A DNA stretch of 64,000 nucleotides. Origin: Deltaproteobacteria bacterium (GTDB lineage Bacteria; Myxococcota_A; UBA796; SXON01). Below are positions 27,838-38,216 of this stretch, piece after piece; position 1 is the first letter of the stretch, and every line of letters begins with the position of its first letter. The notes beneath the pieces are model-generated. The model was not told where the DNA came from and did not search any database. It saw nothing but the letters and a program-made list of their open reading frames with translations. A program made the position numbers and the translations under genes. The stretch is from positions 1 through 64,000 of the forward strand of contig CANLGL010000025.1 of assembly GCA_947490345.1 (NCBI GenBank). Direction: 5' to 3'.

Positions 27838-29022
27838 ATGTCGAAGGTTCCCAATCTCACCGAGCTCGATGTCGACAACCGTCGGGTTCTCGTCCGCGTC
27901 GATTTCAATGTGCCGCTCGAAAACGGCCGCATCACCGACGACAGTCGGGTCGTCGCCGCGCTCCCAACCATCAAATACCTCCGCGAGAAGGGCTGTCGGG
28001 TCATCCTTGCCAGCCACCTCGGCCGTCCTACGGGGACCGATCCTGCACTTTCGCTTTTGCCATGCGCGGCGCGCCTGGCCGAGCTGCTCAACGATGACGT
28101 GCTCTTCGCCCATGACATCGTTGGGGACGACGTCGAAGCGATGACAAAGGAGCTGCTGCCGGGCGGCGTGATGATGCTGGAGAACCTGCGGTTCCACCCG
28201 GGCGAGAAGGGCGGAGACGAAGAGTTCGCCAAGGCCTTGGCCCGGCTGTGCGACGTGTACGTCAACGACGCATTCGGAGCCATGCACCGTGCCGAGACCA
28301 GCATCGCCGCAGTAGTCAACTTCGTCGAGCAGGTCGGCGTCGGTTTCTTGGTCGGCAAGGAAGTCGAGGCGCTGGGCCGCTGCCTCCAAGGCGCGGCACG
28401 CCCCTACGTGGGCATCCTCGGCGGATCCAAGGTCAGCGACAAGATCGCTGTGATCGACGCGCTGCTGAGCCGAGTCGACACGCTGATCATCGGCGGCGCC
28501 ATGGCCTATACCTTCCTCAAGGCGAAGGGGGTCGAGGTTGGCAAGAGTCGTGTCGAAGCCGACAAGCTGGTGTTGGCCACCCGACTGCTCGAGCGATGCG
28601 CCGAAAAGGGCATCGCCCTGCACTTGCCCTGCGACCACGTCGTCAACACCTCGCTCGACAGCACCGCCCCCGCGGAGGTCGCGACCGCGATTGCCGCTGA
28701 TCAGATGGGGCTGGACATCGGTCCCGAGTCGGTCCGCGTCTTTGCCTCGGTCATCGGCCAAGCGCAGACCATCTTCTGGAACGGCCCGATGGGCGTCTTC
28801 GAAAACGAGGCCTACGCGGCCGGGACGCGCGGAGTCGCCGAGGCCGTGGCCGCGTGCAGTGGATACACGGTTATTGGCGGGGGAGATTCCGCCGCGGCGG
28901 CGGCAAAATTCGGACTCGCCGAGCGCTTCAGTCACGTTTCGACCGGGGGGGGCGCCTCCTTGGAGCTCATCGAAGGCAAGGACCTGCCCGGGTTGAAGGC
29001 GATCCGCAACAAAGGCCGCTGA
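27838..29022 (+). CDS. pgk: Phosphoglycerate kinase
   Basis: 394 residues. N-terminal substrate motifs RVDFNVPLENGRITDDSR and SHLGRP, MMLENLRFHPGE, hinge GGSKVSDK, nucleotide site FWNGPMGVFE and GGGDSAAA, and the C-terminal STGGGASLELIEG. Starts 3 nt after the gap stop, so it is tightly coupled. Confidence 0.98.
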   Translation: MSKVPNLTELDVDNRRVLVRVDFNVPLENGRITDDSRVVAALPTIKYLREKGCRVILASHLGRPTGTDPALSLLPCAARLAELLNDDVLFAHDIVGDDVEAMTKELLPGGVMMLENLRFHPGEKGGDEEFAKALARLCDVYVNDAFGAMHRAETSIAAVVNFVEQVGVGFLVGKEVEALGRCLQGAARPYVGILGGSKVSDKIAVIDALLSRVDTLIIGGAMAYTFLKAKGVEVGKSRVEADKLVLATRLLERCAEKGIALHLPCDHVVNTSLDSTAPAEVATAIAADQMGLDIGPESVRVFASVIGQAQTIFWNGPMGVFENEAYAAGTRGVAEAVAACSGYTVIGGGDSAAAAAKFGLAERFSHVSTGGGASLELIEGKDLPGLKAIRNKGR

Positions 29023-29031
29023 GGGAGTCGC

Positions 29032-29790
29032 ATGCGTCGCAAGTTCATTGTCGGAAACTGGAAGATGCACAAGGGCCCGGCCGATGCCGACAGCTTCGCC
29101 GACGGCCTGAAGCGCGCCCTCGCCGGCAAGAATGCGGCCGTCGATGTGGGCATCGCGCCGCCGTTCCTCAGCCTCCCGGCGGTGGTGGCCCGCCTCAAGC
29201 ACACCGGAATTCAGGTCGCGGCGCAGAACCTGCACGCCGAGGCGTCAGGAGCCTTCACCGGAGAGGTGTCCGGCGAGATGCTACGGCAAGCTGGGGTGGC
29301 CTACTGCCTCGTGGGGCACAGCGAGCGCCGACAGCTCTTCGGCGAGACCGATGCCCACGCTGAGACCAAGGTGCTGGCATGCTTTCGGAGCGGCCTGCTC
29401 CCCATCCTGTGTGTCGGCGAGACCCTCTCGGAGCGGGAAGCCGGGCACGAGCGCGACGTCGTCACGCGGCAACTGACCGCGGCGTTGGGCAAGCTGCAGG
29501 CTGATCAGGTTCCCAGCGTCACGATAGCCTACGAGCCGGTCTGGGCCATCGGCACCGGCAAGACTGCCTCACCCCTTCAGGCGCAAGAGATGCACGCGAC
29601 CATACGCGGCTGGCTTGAAGCCTCGTTCCCGGCATTCGTGGCGCGTTCCACTCGTCTGCAGTACGGCGGGTCCGTCAAGGGAAGCAACGCGGCGGAGCTA
29701 TTGAGGATGCCCGACATCGACGGCGCGCTCGTCGGTGGCGCGGCCCTGAACATGGAAGACTTCCTCCAGATCATCGCCGCGGCCGGCTGA
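29032..29790 (+). CDS. tpiA: Triose-phosphate isomerase
   Basis: 252 residues. KFIVGNWKMHKG carries the catalytic Lys near residue 13; His96 lies in LVGHSERR, Glu168 in AYEPVWAIGTG, and the phosphate loop is QYGGSVKGSNA with GALVGGAAL. Third gene of the glycolytic operon, facing secG-tRNA-Leu on the other strand. Confidence 0.98.
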   Translation: MRRKFIVGNWKMHKGPADADSFADGLKRALAGKNAAVDVGIAPPFLSLPAVVARLKHTGIQVAAQNLHAEASGAFTGEVSGEMLRQAGVAYCLVGHSERRQLFGETDAHAETKVLACFRSGLLPILCVGETLSEREAGHERDVVTRQLTAALGKLQADQVPSVTIAYEPVWAIGTGKTASPLQAQEMHATIRGWLEASFPAFVARSTRLQYGGSVKGSNAAELLRMPDIDGALVGGAALNMEDFLQIIAAAG

Positions 29791-29811
29791 CGGTATAGGC
29801 CAAAAGGACGA

Positions 29812-29835
29812 AAGCCCACCGTTTCCGATGGGCTT
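29812..29835. terminator. Hairpin between tpiA and convergent tRNA-Leu
   Basis: AAGCCCA pairs perfectly with TGGGCTT around a 10-nt loop. On the minus strand the stem is followed by TCGTCCTTTT, so it can end the secG-tRNA-Leu transcript; on the plus strand it follows tpiA without a clean U-run and may work bidirectionally. Confidence 0.6.
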
Positions 29836-29843
29836 CCGAGAGG

Positions 29844-29930
29844 TGGTGCGCGAGGGGGGACTTGAACCCCCACGGGGTATTAGCCCACTAGCACCTCAAA
29901 CTAGCGCGTCTACCATTCCGCCACCCGCGC
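29844..29930 (-). tRNA. tRNA-Leu(GAG)
   Basis: Class II tRNA on the minus strand. Acceptor GCGCGGG pairs with CTCGCGC (one G-U), discriminator A, encoded CCA, anticodon loop TTTGAGG giving GAG, and a GGTTCAAGTCC T-arm. It lies downstream of secG on the same strand, the same neighbour as leuU in E. coli. Confidence 0.95.
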
Positions 29931-29947
29931 AACGCACGCCATCTACT

Positions 29948-29964
29948 CCCCGGCCACGCCGGGG
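29948..29964. other. Small GC hairpin between secG and tRNA-Leu
   Basis: CCCCGGC pairs with GCCGGGG around a 3-nt loop, between the secG stop and the 5' end of tRNA-Leu. There is no U-run, so an RNA-processing or pausing element is more likely than a terminator. Confidence 0.4.
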
Positions 29965-29982
29965 TCAAGCACCGGACCCGAA

Positions 29983-30423
29983 CTACGGCGCCGGCGCCGC
30001 GGGAGCCGCGGGAGCCGCGGGAGGAGGTACCGCGGGAGCCGCATCGGGGACTGGGACCGGAGCCACGTCGATCTCCAACGGCGCGGGCGTGGGCTCCGGT
30101 GGAGCCGGCGCGTCAGGTGCGGCCGGAGCGCCGAAGCCGCCCCCCGCCTCGACATCCTCGCCGCCAAGATCGACGCCGCCGCCGGCCTGGTAGGCGCGGG
30201 TGCTCTGGAACGCGAGCGTGATGCTGGTGATCATGAACAGAGTCGCGATGACACCGGTCCCACGGGTCAACAGGTTTCCAGGACCGGACGCGCCGAAGAT
30301 CTGCGAGCCGCCCCCACCTCCGAACGCGCTGGCCGCGTCCGCGCCCTTGCCCGGCTGCATCAAGATGATGAAAACCAGGAGCAAAGAGAGAATCACGTGC
30401 AGAGTCAGGAGGAAGGTGTGCAC
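29983..30423 (-). CDS. secG: Preprotein translocase subunit SecG
   Basis: 146 residues. Two membrane helices (FLLTLHVILSLLLVFIILM at about 4-22 and GVIATLFMITSITLAF near 55-70) frame the conserved loop GGGGSQIFG. The C-terminal 70 residues are an Ala/Pro/Val/Asp-rich tail that standard SecG lacks or has much shorter. The GTG at 30423 encodes the family's normal N-terminus. A 9-bp tandem repeat (GCCGCGGGA, three copies at 29996-30022) lies in the tail region. Confidence 0.9.
   Translation of the reverse strand: MHTFLLTLHVILSLLLVFIILMQPGKGADAASAFGGGGGSQIFGASGPGNLLTRGTGVIATLFMITSITLAFQSTRAYQAGGGVDLGGEDVEAGGGFGAPAAPDAPAPPEPTPAPLEIDVAPVPVPDAAPAVPPPAAPAAPAAPAP
29996..30022. repeat. Three tandem 9-bp repeats in the secG tail
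   Basis: GCCGCGGGA occurs three times in direct tandem and encodes part of the APAAPAAPA tail of SecG on the minus strand. Confidence 0.7.
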
Positions 30424-30469
30424 CGGGTTCCAGCGAGACCGCGTTGCTAACCACCGATCGACGGCTCGG

Positions 30470-30921
30470 CTACGACGCCGGCCACCTGGGGCAGGCCTCG
30501 CGCAGGTCGCAACTGCCGTAGATCTCGTGGCGATGAGAGCGAAGCGTGAGTCCATGTCGCGACGCAACAACTGCTTGGCAGCTCTCGATCTCCTGCTCCT
30601 CAAACTCAAATATCACCTTACAATCAAGGCAGATCAAATGATCGTGGTGCTCGTCGTCCATGGCGAGCTCGTATCGGGCCTGCCCGTCCCCGAAGTTGCG
30701 CTCGTGGGCAATCCCCGCCTCCACGAACAGCTTGAGCGTGCGATACACGGTGGCCGCCCCCGTTGCCGGCGCCGCCTCCTGGACCGCCCGCAACAACTCC
30801 TCGACCGTCACGTGCCGCGCGCTGATGAACACCTCGAGGATCTGCACCCGCTGCCGCGTATGCTTCATTCCTTGCCGGTCGATGTGGCCCTCAAGCCGCG
30901 CCCGCGCTGAGTCAAACGGGG

Positions 30922-30925
<4 letters not shown>
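30470..30925 (-). CDS. Fur-family metal- or peroxide-responsive repressor
   Basis: 151 residues. Winged helix KHTRQRVQILEVFISARHV with recognition helix ATVYRTLKLFVEAG, then the dimer/metal domain: HHDHLICLDC, FEFEE, and a second Cys pair CDLREAC near the C-terminus for the structural zinc. Fur, PerR and Zur cannot be separated by eye. The ATG at 30925 overlaps the cstA stop (ATGA), so it is cotranscribed with a carbon-starvation transporter, an unusual neighbour. Confidence 0.9.
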
Positions 30926-32703
<1,778 letters not shown>

Positions 32704-32712
32704 GGGGCCGAG

Positions 32713-32718
32713 AGTCTA
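32713..32718 (-). promoter_or_regulatory. Possible -10 box before cstA
   Basis: TAGACT on the minus strand lies 9 nt before the cstA ATG at 32703 and overlaps the MATE stop codon. It could give an internal, nearly leaderless transcript of cstA and the Fur-family gene. Confidence 0.25.
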
Positions 32719-34032
32719 CCTCACCCGGACCCCACCGCGCCGATGCACGTAGCGGATCCGGAATAGCAAGGATGTTCCAACGATCGCCAACCCGAGGCTG
32801 ATGCCCCACCAGATGCCTTGCGGTCCGAGTCCGAGGTGCAAGCCCAGCCAATACCCGAAGGGGAGCCCCATCAGGTAGTAGCCGACGAGATTGGCCACCG
32901 TCGGCAGCCGTACGTCGCCAGCGCCGCGGAGCACGCCGAAGCCGATCACCTGCAGCCCGTCGAAGAGTTGGAACGCGGCGGCGATGGGCATCAGGCTGGC
33001 CGCAATCGCGCGGACGGCCAGATCGCTGCTGTACGGCTGCACCAGAAGGGGACCAAAGAGCCAAAAAATCGCGCCTGAGCAGAGCTGCAAGCCCACCCCG
33101 AGCACGATCGCCGCCTTCGCCGTCGTCCCCCAATCCTCGCCAGCTCCGAAGCGTTGGCCAACGCGGGCCGCCGCGGCGGAGCTGACGCCGAGCGGCAGCA
33201 TGAACGACACCGACGCCAGGTTCAACGCGACCTGATGCGCGGCCATCGCGTCGGGACCGATCTGGCCCATCATCATCTGCATCGCCGCAAATGCCCAGAA
33301 CTCGGTGCCCATCTGCACGCCCAACGGGAACCCGAGCCCGAAAAGACGGGCCAACGCCCGCGGACCCACCAGCGGCGCGGCAGGCCAGTAGGCTGCCAGC
33401 GTTCTCCAGGTGATCGCGACCAACACGACCAGCATCGCGACCTCGACGACCAGCGAGGCCCAGCCGACCCCGGCGACCCCCAAAGCCGGAAGCGGGCCCC
33501 ATCCGTTCATCAACGCAAGATTCAGCGGTGCTTTTGCCAGGCCGCCGAGCACCATCACCACCATCGGCGGCCGCACGATGCCCAGGGACTGAAAGAAGGC
33601 CCTGAGCACCTGCACCACGAGCGCGGGCCACCAGGACCAGGCAAACGCCTGCGCATAGATCTCGGCTGTGGGCAGCACGATTTCGGGCTGACCGAGCAGT
33701 CGCAAGCCCGGGGCGGCGACGAAATACCAGGCGAAGGAGAGCGCCGCCAGGGGCACGGCGAGCACGAGAGTTCGGACGAGCGCCTGCCCCACGGCCTCCC
33801 TGTCGCCTTCCCCGTGCGCTTGTGACACGATCGGCTCGATCGCCCGAATCGCTCCAAAAGCCAGCACAGAGCCACTCAATCCCCACGCATGGGCCGCGCC
33901 AACCCCGGCCTGTGCGACCGAACCGAGCTGGCCAACACAGATGGTGTCGATCACGTTCATCGCCATGAACGCGGCCATGCCCAGACTGCTGGGCCACGCC
34001 AGGCGGGCGAGGTGCTGGAGTTCGTTGCGCAT
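32716..34032 (-). CDS. MATE family efflux transporter
   Basis: 438 residues, about 12 membrane helices in two similar halves. Hallmarks: FMAMNVIDTICVGQLGSVA in the first half and AMAAHQVALNLASVSFMLPL in the second, with RVGQRFGAGE. Proton- or sodium-driven export of cationic compounds; the substrate is unknown. The ATG at 34032 gives the standard N-terminus; the open frame continues upstream but without membrane-protein character. First gene of the MATE-cstA-Fur run. Confidence 0.92.
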   Translation of the reverse strand: MRNELQHLARLAWPSSLGMAAFMAMNVIDTICVGQLGSVAQAGVGAAHAWGLSGSVLAFGAIRAIEPIVSQAHGEGDREAVGQALVRTLVLAVPLAALSFAWYFVAAPGLRLLGQPEIVLPTAEIYAQAFAWSWWPALVVQVLRAFFQSLGIVRPPMVVMVLGGLAKAPLNLALMNGWGPLPALGVAGVGWASLVVEVAMLVVLVAITWRTLAAYWPAAPLVGPRALARLFGLGFPLGVQMGTEFWAFAAMQMMMGQIGPDAMAAHQVALNLASVSFMLPLGVSSAAAARVGQRFGAGEDWGTTAKAAIVLGVGLQLCSGAIFWLFGPLLVQPYSSDLAVRAIAASLMPIAAAFQLFDGLQVIGFGVLRGAGDVRLPTVANLVGYYLMGLPFGYWLGLHLGLGPQGIWWGISLGLAIVGTSLLFRIRYVHRRGGVRVR

Positions 34033-34151
34033 GCCCGGCGGGCCGCGGCCTATCTCGCGCTTGGGGGCGATGTGCCTCACCCTGGCCGCATGGTCAGGCC
34101 GCCTCGTCCGCACATCGCGCCACGGTCGCCGTGTAGTCTCCTCGGCGCGGG

Positions 34152-34157
34152 TTAGCT
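34152..34157 (+). promoter_or_regulatory. -10 box, predicted leaderless start of obg
   Basis: TTAGCT ends 7 nt before the obg ATG at 34165. No Shine-Dalgarno lies between them. Confidence 0.35.
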
Positions 34158-34164
34158 CCGCGCG

Positions 34165-35259
<1,095 letters not shown>

Positions 35260-35838
35260 GGCCCTGGGGGCCTACGTGCTGGAGGCGCGAATCGAAACGA
35301 CCCACACGACTGAGGGCGGCCAGCCCGAGGTGAGCGAGGAGCTGACTCGGCTCCGGTGGCAGGACGCCGACCACTGGCAATTCGTCCGCGAGCGGGCCGA
35401 CACCCTCCTGTCCGAGACGCGGGTCTGGGACGGGGAGCTGTGGACCGCCACGCGGGATCGGGAGCTCCGTCGCGGGCGGGACGCAGAGGTGGCCCGTGTC
35501 GGCCTCGCTCAGCAGTCAGACCCGTGGGAGCGAACGCTGGGTCCAACCGGTTCGAGAATCGCCTACATCGAGCTTGGCACCGAAAACGTCGAGAATCGCA
35601 CCACCCGTCACTACCGGCTGGAGCTCACGCCCAGCCCCCCGGGGGCGCGGAAGGGACAGGAGGTGCTCGGGGTCGAAGGCCAGGTGTGGATCGACGAAGA
35701 AACTGCGGTCAGAATGGCCGGTGACGTCACCGTGAGCACCCGCAAAAAGGGCGGACTCACGGCGCGACACCTGCGCTTCTCGATGTCGAGGGTGGGCGGC
35801 GACGCGGGCGTTCAAGCTCCCCCGGCTCCGGCAGCGCC

Positions 35839-35867
35839 TTGAATATCAGGGATTCTCCCGCTACACT
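35839..35867 (+). promoter_or_regulatory. Sigma-70-type promoter TTGAAT-17-TACACT
   Basis: TTGAAT (35839-35844) and TACACT (35862-35867) are separated by 17 bp, the ideal spacing, and the -35 overlaps the stop of the upstream lipoprotein gene. The start codon TTG at 35875 is 7 nt after the -10 box, predicting a leaderless mRNA. The TTG within the -35 box is in frame with the gene but is better read as promoter. Confidence 0.6.
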
Positions 35868-35874
35868 GTGCGTC

Positions 35875-36318
35875 TTGACGCTCGCGTTCGCCGCCCTCTT
35901 CGTCTCCGCCGGTTCGGCGATGGCATGTCCGTACGAGCAGTTGACGGCGCGCGCCGCGGCGAGTTCGGTGGAGGTGGGCGACGACGCCGCCGTGCACGCG
36001 GCGCAAAGCGCGGAGCTCCTTGGCGCCCACTCTGCCTGGGCGACGAGCCAGGCGGCGCGGCGAACCATTGCCGAAGGCAGGGATTGGCGATTCACCGGGC
36101 AGATCGCGCGCACGGCGAACGACCTGGTCTCCGGCGCAAGCGCCCCCTACCGAACCCGCTCCAACGAGCAGGGCTGGATACTCGCGACGGAAGTCCTCGA
36201 AGCGCTGGTGCTCGCCGGGCACGCCGACGCCACCCTTGAGCTGGCCGGCCGTCGCCACAAGGGTGAGGATGGGGAATTCGTCGTGGTGCTTACGTCGTGG
36301 CGGGTCATCAACTCGTGA
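35875..36318 (+). CDS. Small exported protein of unknown function
   Basis: 147 residues from TTG 35875. MTLAFAALFVSAGSAMA is a signal peptide with an AMA cleavage site before CPYEQ. The mature part of about 130 residues is helical, with a stretch AAQSAELLGAHSAW and a C-terminal VVLTSWRVI. No family recognised. The stop overlaps the rsfS GTG (GTGA). Confidence 0.6.
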   Translation: MTLAFAALFVSAGSAMACPYEQLTARAAASSVEVGDDAAVHAAQSAELLGAHSAWATSQAARRTIAEGRDWRFTGQIARTANDLVSGASAPYRTRSNEQGWILATEVLEALVLAGHADATLELAGRRHKGEDGEFVVVLTSWRVINS

Positions 36319-36722
36319 GGTGTACGATCGAATCTACCGACTTGGCGAAAGCCGCCGCCGAAGCTGCTGCCGCCCGAAAGGCCGAGGACATCGTAGTCCT
36401 CGACATGCGAGGGATCTCGTCCTACTGCGACGCCTTCGTGGTTTGCAATGGCAGCAACCGCCGCCAGGTGCGAGCGATCGCCGAAGGGGTCGTCGACGAC
36501 TTGAAGGCCCTGGGTGCGCGCACCACCGGCCTTGAAGGGATGGACGCGTCGCGCTGGGTGCTCATCGACCTGGGCGACGTCATCGTCCACGTCTTCGATG
36601 GACCGATGCGTGGATTTTACGATTTGGAATCGCTGTGGTCCGACGCGCGCCGTATCGACATCCCCGGCGTCACTGCTCCGATTCCGCTCGCCCCACCGTC
36701 GCGCGCCCCCGCCCACGCGTAG
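36315..36722 (+). CDS. rsfS: Ribosome silencing factor RsfS
   Basis: 135 residues from GTG 36315, which overlaps the preceding stop; GTG 36297 is an alternative. The fold is the RsfS/Iojap type: AEDIVVLDMRGISSYCDAFV, VCNGSNRRQVRAIAEGV, GLEGMDASRWVLIDLGDVIV and HVFDGPMRGFYDLESLWSDA. It binds uL14 and blocks subunit joining in slow growth. It is followed 2 nt later by rlmH, the usual neighbour. Confidence 0.95.
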   Translation: MRCTIESTDLAKAAAEAAAARKAEDIVVLDMRGISSYCDAFVVCNGSNRRQVRAIAEGVVDDLKALGARTTGLEGMDASRWVLIDLGDVIVHVFDGPMRGFYDLESLWSDARRIDIPGVTAPIPLAPPSRAPAHA

Positions 36723-36724
36723 CG

Positions 36725-37135
36725 GTGGACATCCTGGTGGTCACCGGGCCGGGCCGCACGCCGGTCTGGGTTCGCGAGGCGTGCGCGGACTGGGCACGCC
36801 GCATCCACCGGACCTTCCCCATCCAGATTGTCGAGTCGAGCCCGAAGCTCACCGGCCGCGCGCGGATCGTCGCGCTCGACGAGCGCGGCGAGGAGCGAAC
36901 GAGCGAAGGGTTCGCGGAACTGCTGGAGTCTGCCGTCCGCGCCGGCGCGCACCCGTTGGTGTTCATGATCGGGGGCCCCTACGGCCTCGATGACGCCGTC
37001 AAGTCGGGCGCTTGGAAGACCCTTCGCCTGTCCACCCTGGTGCTCAATCACGCCGTCGCGCGGGTGGTGCTTGTCGAACAGCTCTATCGGGCCTGCGCCA
37101 TCCGGAGCGGGAGCCCCTACCACCACGGGGATTGA
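36725..37135 (+). CDS. rlmH: 23S rRNA pseudouridine-1915 N3-methyltransferase RlmH
   Basis: 136 residues. An alpha/beta knot SPOUT fold with VFMIGGPYGLDDAV, LRLSTLVLNHAVARVVLVEQ and C-terminal LYRACAIRSGSPYHHG; usual size is about 155. Starts at GTG 36725, 2 nt after rsfS. Methylates pseudouridine 1915 in helix 69 of the 70S ribosome. Confidence 0.93.
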   Translation: MDILVVTGPGRTPVWVREACADWARRIHRTFPIQIVESSPKLTGRARIVALDERGEERTSEGFAELLESAVRAGAHPLVFMIGGPYGLDDAVKSGAWKTLRLSTLVLNHAVARVVLVEQLYRACAIRSGSPYHHGD

Positions 37136-37167
37136 CGACGCGGGCCCGGTGTCAAGCTTGGCCGCCG

Positions 37168-37809
37168 ATGCTCGACCTCATCGCCGTCCCCGACTGCTTT
37201 GCGTGCCGGGTCGAGCTCGAGGCCACGGGGCTCTGCGAGCGATGCGCGTCGGAGTTGCAGGCTACTCTGCACCCTCTCGCGACACGCAACACGCTGCTGG
37301 CCAACGCCTGGGCGATTGGCACCTACGCCGGCACGATCGGGGCGCTGGTCCGCCGGAGCAAGTTCGACCATGACCAGCATGCCTCGGCGCTTCTGGTGGG
37401 GTTGCTTCGCCATGCCCTAAAGGACGGCCTTCCCACGAAAGTAGACCTGGTCGTGCCGGTCCCGACAACCCCCTGGCGAGTCGCCCTGCGCGGCTTCCAC
37501 CTGCCCGAGCAACTCGGAGATGTGGTGGTGGAGGTCACGGGCGCGCCCATGCGTTGGGCCCTCCGCCGGCGGTGGGGCGGGGCCCAGGCCCGACGCAATT
37601 TTCAGGAGCGGCTCGACGCCGGAGACTCCCTCTTCAGCCCGGTGGGAACCGTCGCCGGCCACGTCGTGCTCGTCGACGACGTAGTGACGAGCGGGGCCTC
37701 CGTGCACGCCGCCGCAGCGGAGCTGCTTGCCTCGGGTGCGACATCGGTGTCGTGCGTGGTGTTGGCCGCCGCTGGTCCTCTCAGGCGCGTTCGCGTCGGG
37801 TTTTCTTGA
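37168..37809 (+). CDS. ComF-like phosphoribosyltransferase-domain protein
   Basis: 213 residues. An N-terminal zinc module (CFAC then CERC) is followed by a type I phosphoribosyltransferase fold ending in the PRPP loop VVLVDDVVTSGAS. This is the ComF/GntX architecture. ComF acts in DNA uptake in competent bacteria; in others the role is unclear. Last gene of the obg-rsfS-rlmH cluster. Confidence 0.88.
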   Translation: MLDLIAVPDCFACRVELEATGLCERCASELQATLHPLATRNTLLANAWAIGTYAGTIGALVRRSKFDHDQHASALLVGLLRHALKDGLPTKVDLVVPVPTTPWRVALRGFHLPEQLGDVVVEVTGAPMRWALRRRWGGAQARRNFQERLDAGDSLFSPVGTVAGHVVLVDDVVTSGASVHAAAAELLASGATSVSCVVLAAAGPLRRVRVGFS

Positions 37810-37937
37810 CATCGTCCGAAGGTCCGTGACGCTCCTCGCGCGTATTTCCCTACAGAGCGGCCCAAAGGGGCCGATGAAGTACCTGGGCGTGCTGGAACGA
37901 AAGTTGCAGTGAACTCAACCGAGTCCTGGAGACCGCG
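37810..37937. other. Non-coding gap with hairpin and 12-codon frame
   Basis: Between comF and the small 54-residue gene lies CGGCCC paired with GGGCCG around a 4-nt loop (37858-37873). Immediately after it an ATG at 37874 opens a 12-codon frame (MKYLGVLERKLQ) ending at 37912. This could be a leader peptide or chance; no conserved riboswitch is recognised. Confidence 0.3.
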
Positions 37938-38102
37938 ATGACCAACAAGATCGACACAAACCTCGGCGAACTCATCTCCAACTTCTATGAGCACTTCCTC
38001 ATGATGTACGGCGACGAAGAGCTGGCGAGCGTAGCGACCGCGGCGGCCATCAACGACATCCTCGGACAGGGGACCGCGCGGACGCACGAAGCGGCTGCGT
38101 AA
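37938..38102 (+). CDS. Small protein of 54 residues, unknown function
   Basis: The ATG at 37938 has GGAG 6 nt upstream, the best ribosome binding site locally. The protein is acidic and helical (ELISNFYEHFLMMYGDEELA, then SVATAAAINDILGQG) with no signal peptide. It is followed directly by a strong hairpin and T-run. The good ribosome binding site, codon usage like its neighbours and the clean terminator support a real gene. No family recognised. Confidence 0.6.
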   Translation: MTNKIDTNLGELISNFYEHFLMMYGDEELASVATAAAINDILGQGTARTHEAAA

Positions 38103-38119
38103 TCCCGACCGGCTGGCCA

Positions 38120-38171
38120 CGCGCTGAGAGAGGCAGGGGAGGCCGATCTCAGCGCGGGCTCTGCCTTTTTT
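38120..38171 (+). terminator. Rho-independent terminator with two mutually exclusive stems
   Basis: CGCGCTGAGA (38120-38129) pairs perfectly with TCTCAGCGCG (38147-38156). Alternatively AGGCAG (38131-38136), located in the loop of the first stem, pairs with CTGCCT (38161-38166), which runs into six T residues (38166-38171). The second stem is the terminator proper. The overlap allows a pseudoknot or a switch between folds. Confidence 0.7.
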
Positions 38172-38202
38172 GGCGCCGGCACCGCCGGGCTGACGAGCGG
38201 GG

Positions 38203-38208
38203 TACAAT
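38203..38208 (+). promoter_or_regulatory. -10 box, predicted leaderless start of MopE/FG-GAP lipoprotein
   Basis: TACAAT ends 8 nt before the ATG at 38217 and no Shine-Dalgarno is present between them. No -35 hexamer is obvious. Confidence 0.45.
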
Positions 38209-38216
38209 CCAGCGCC

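Noticed and set aside
26725-29235. An open frame of over 800 codons on the minus strand opposite gap, pgk and tpiA
   Set aside because: It is a codon-bias shadow of three clearly identified glycolytic genes; its translation has no domain features and is rich in His/Arg/Asp as antisense frames usually are.
37806-37811. Perfect TTGACA -35 box downstream of comF
   Set aside because: It is the last codons of comF, and no -10 hexamer lies at 16-18 bp.
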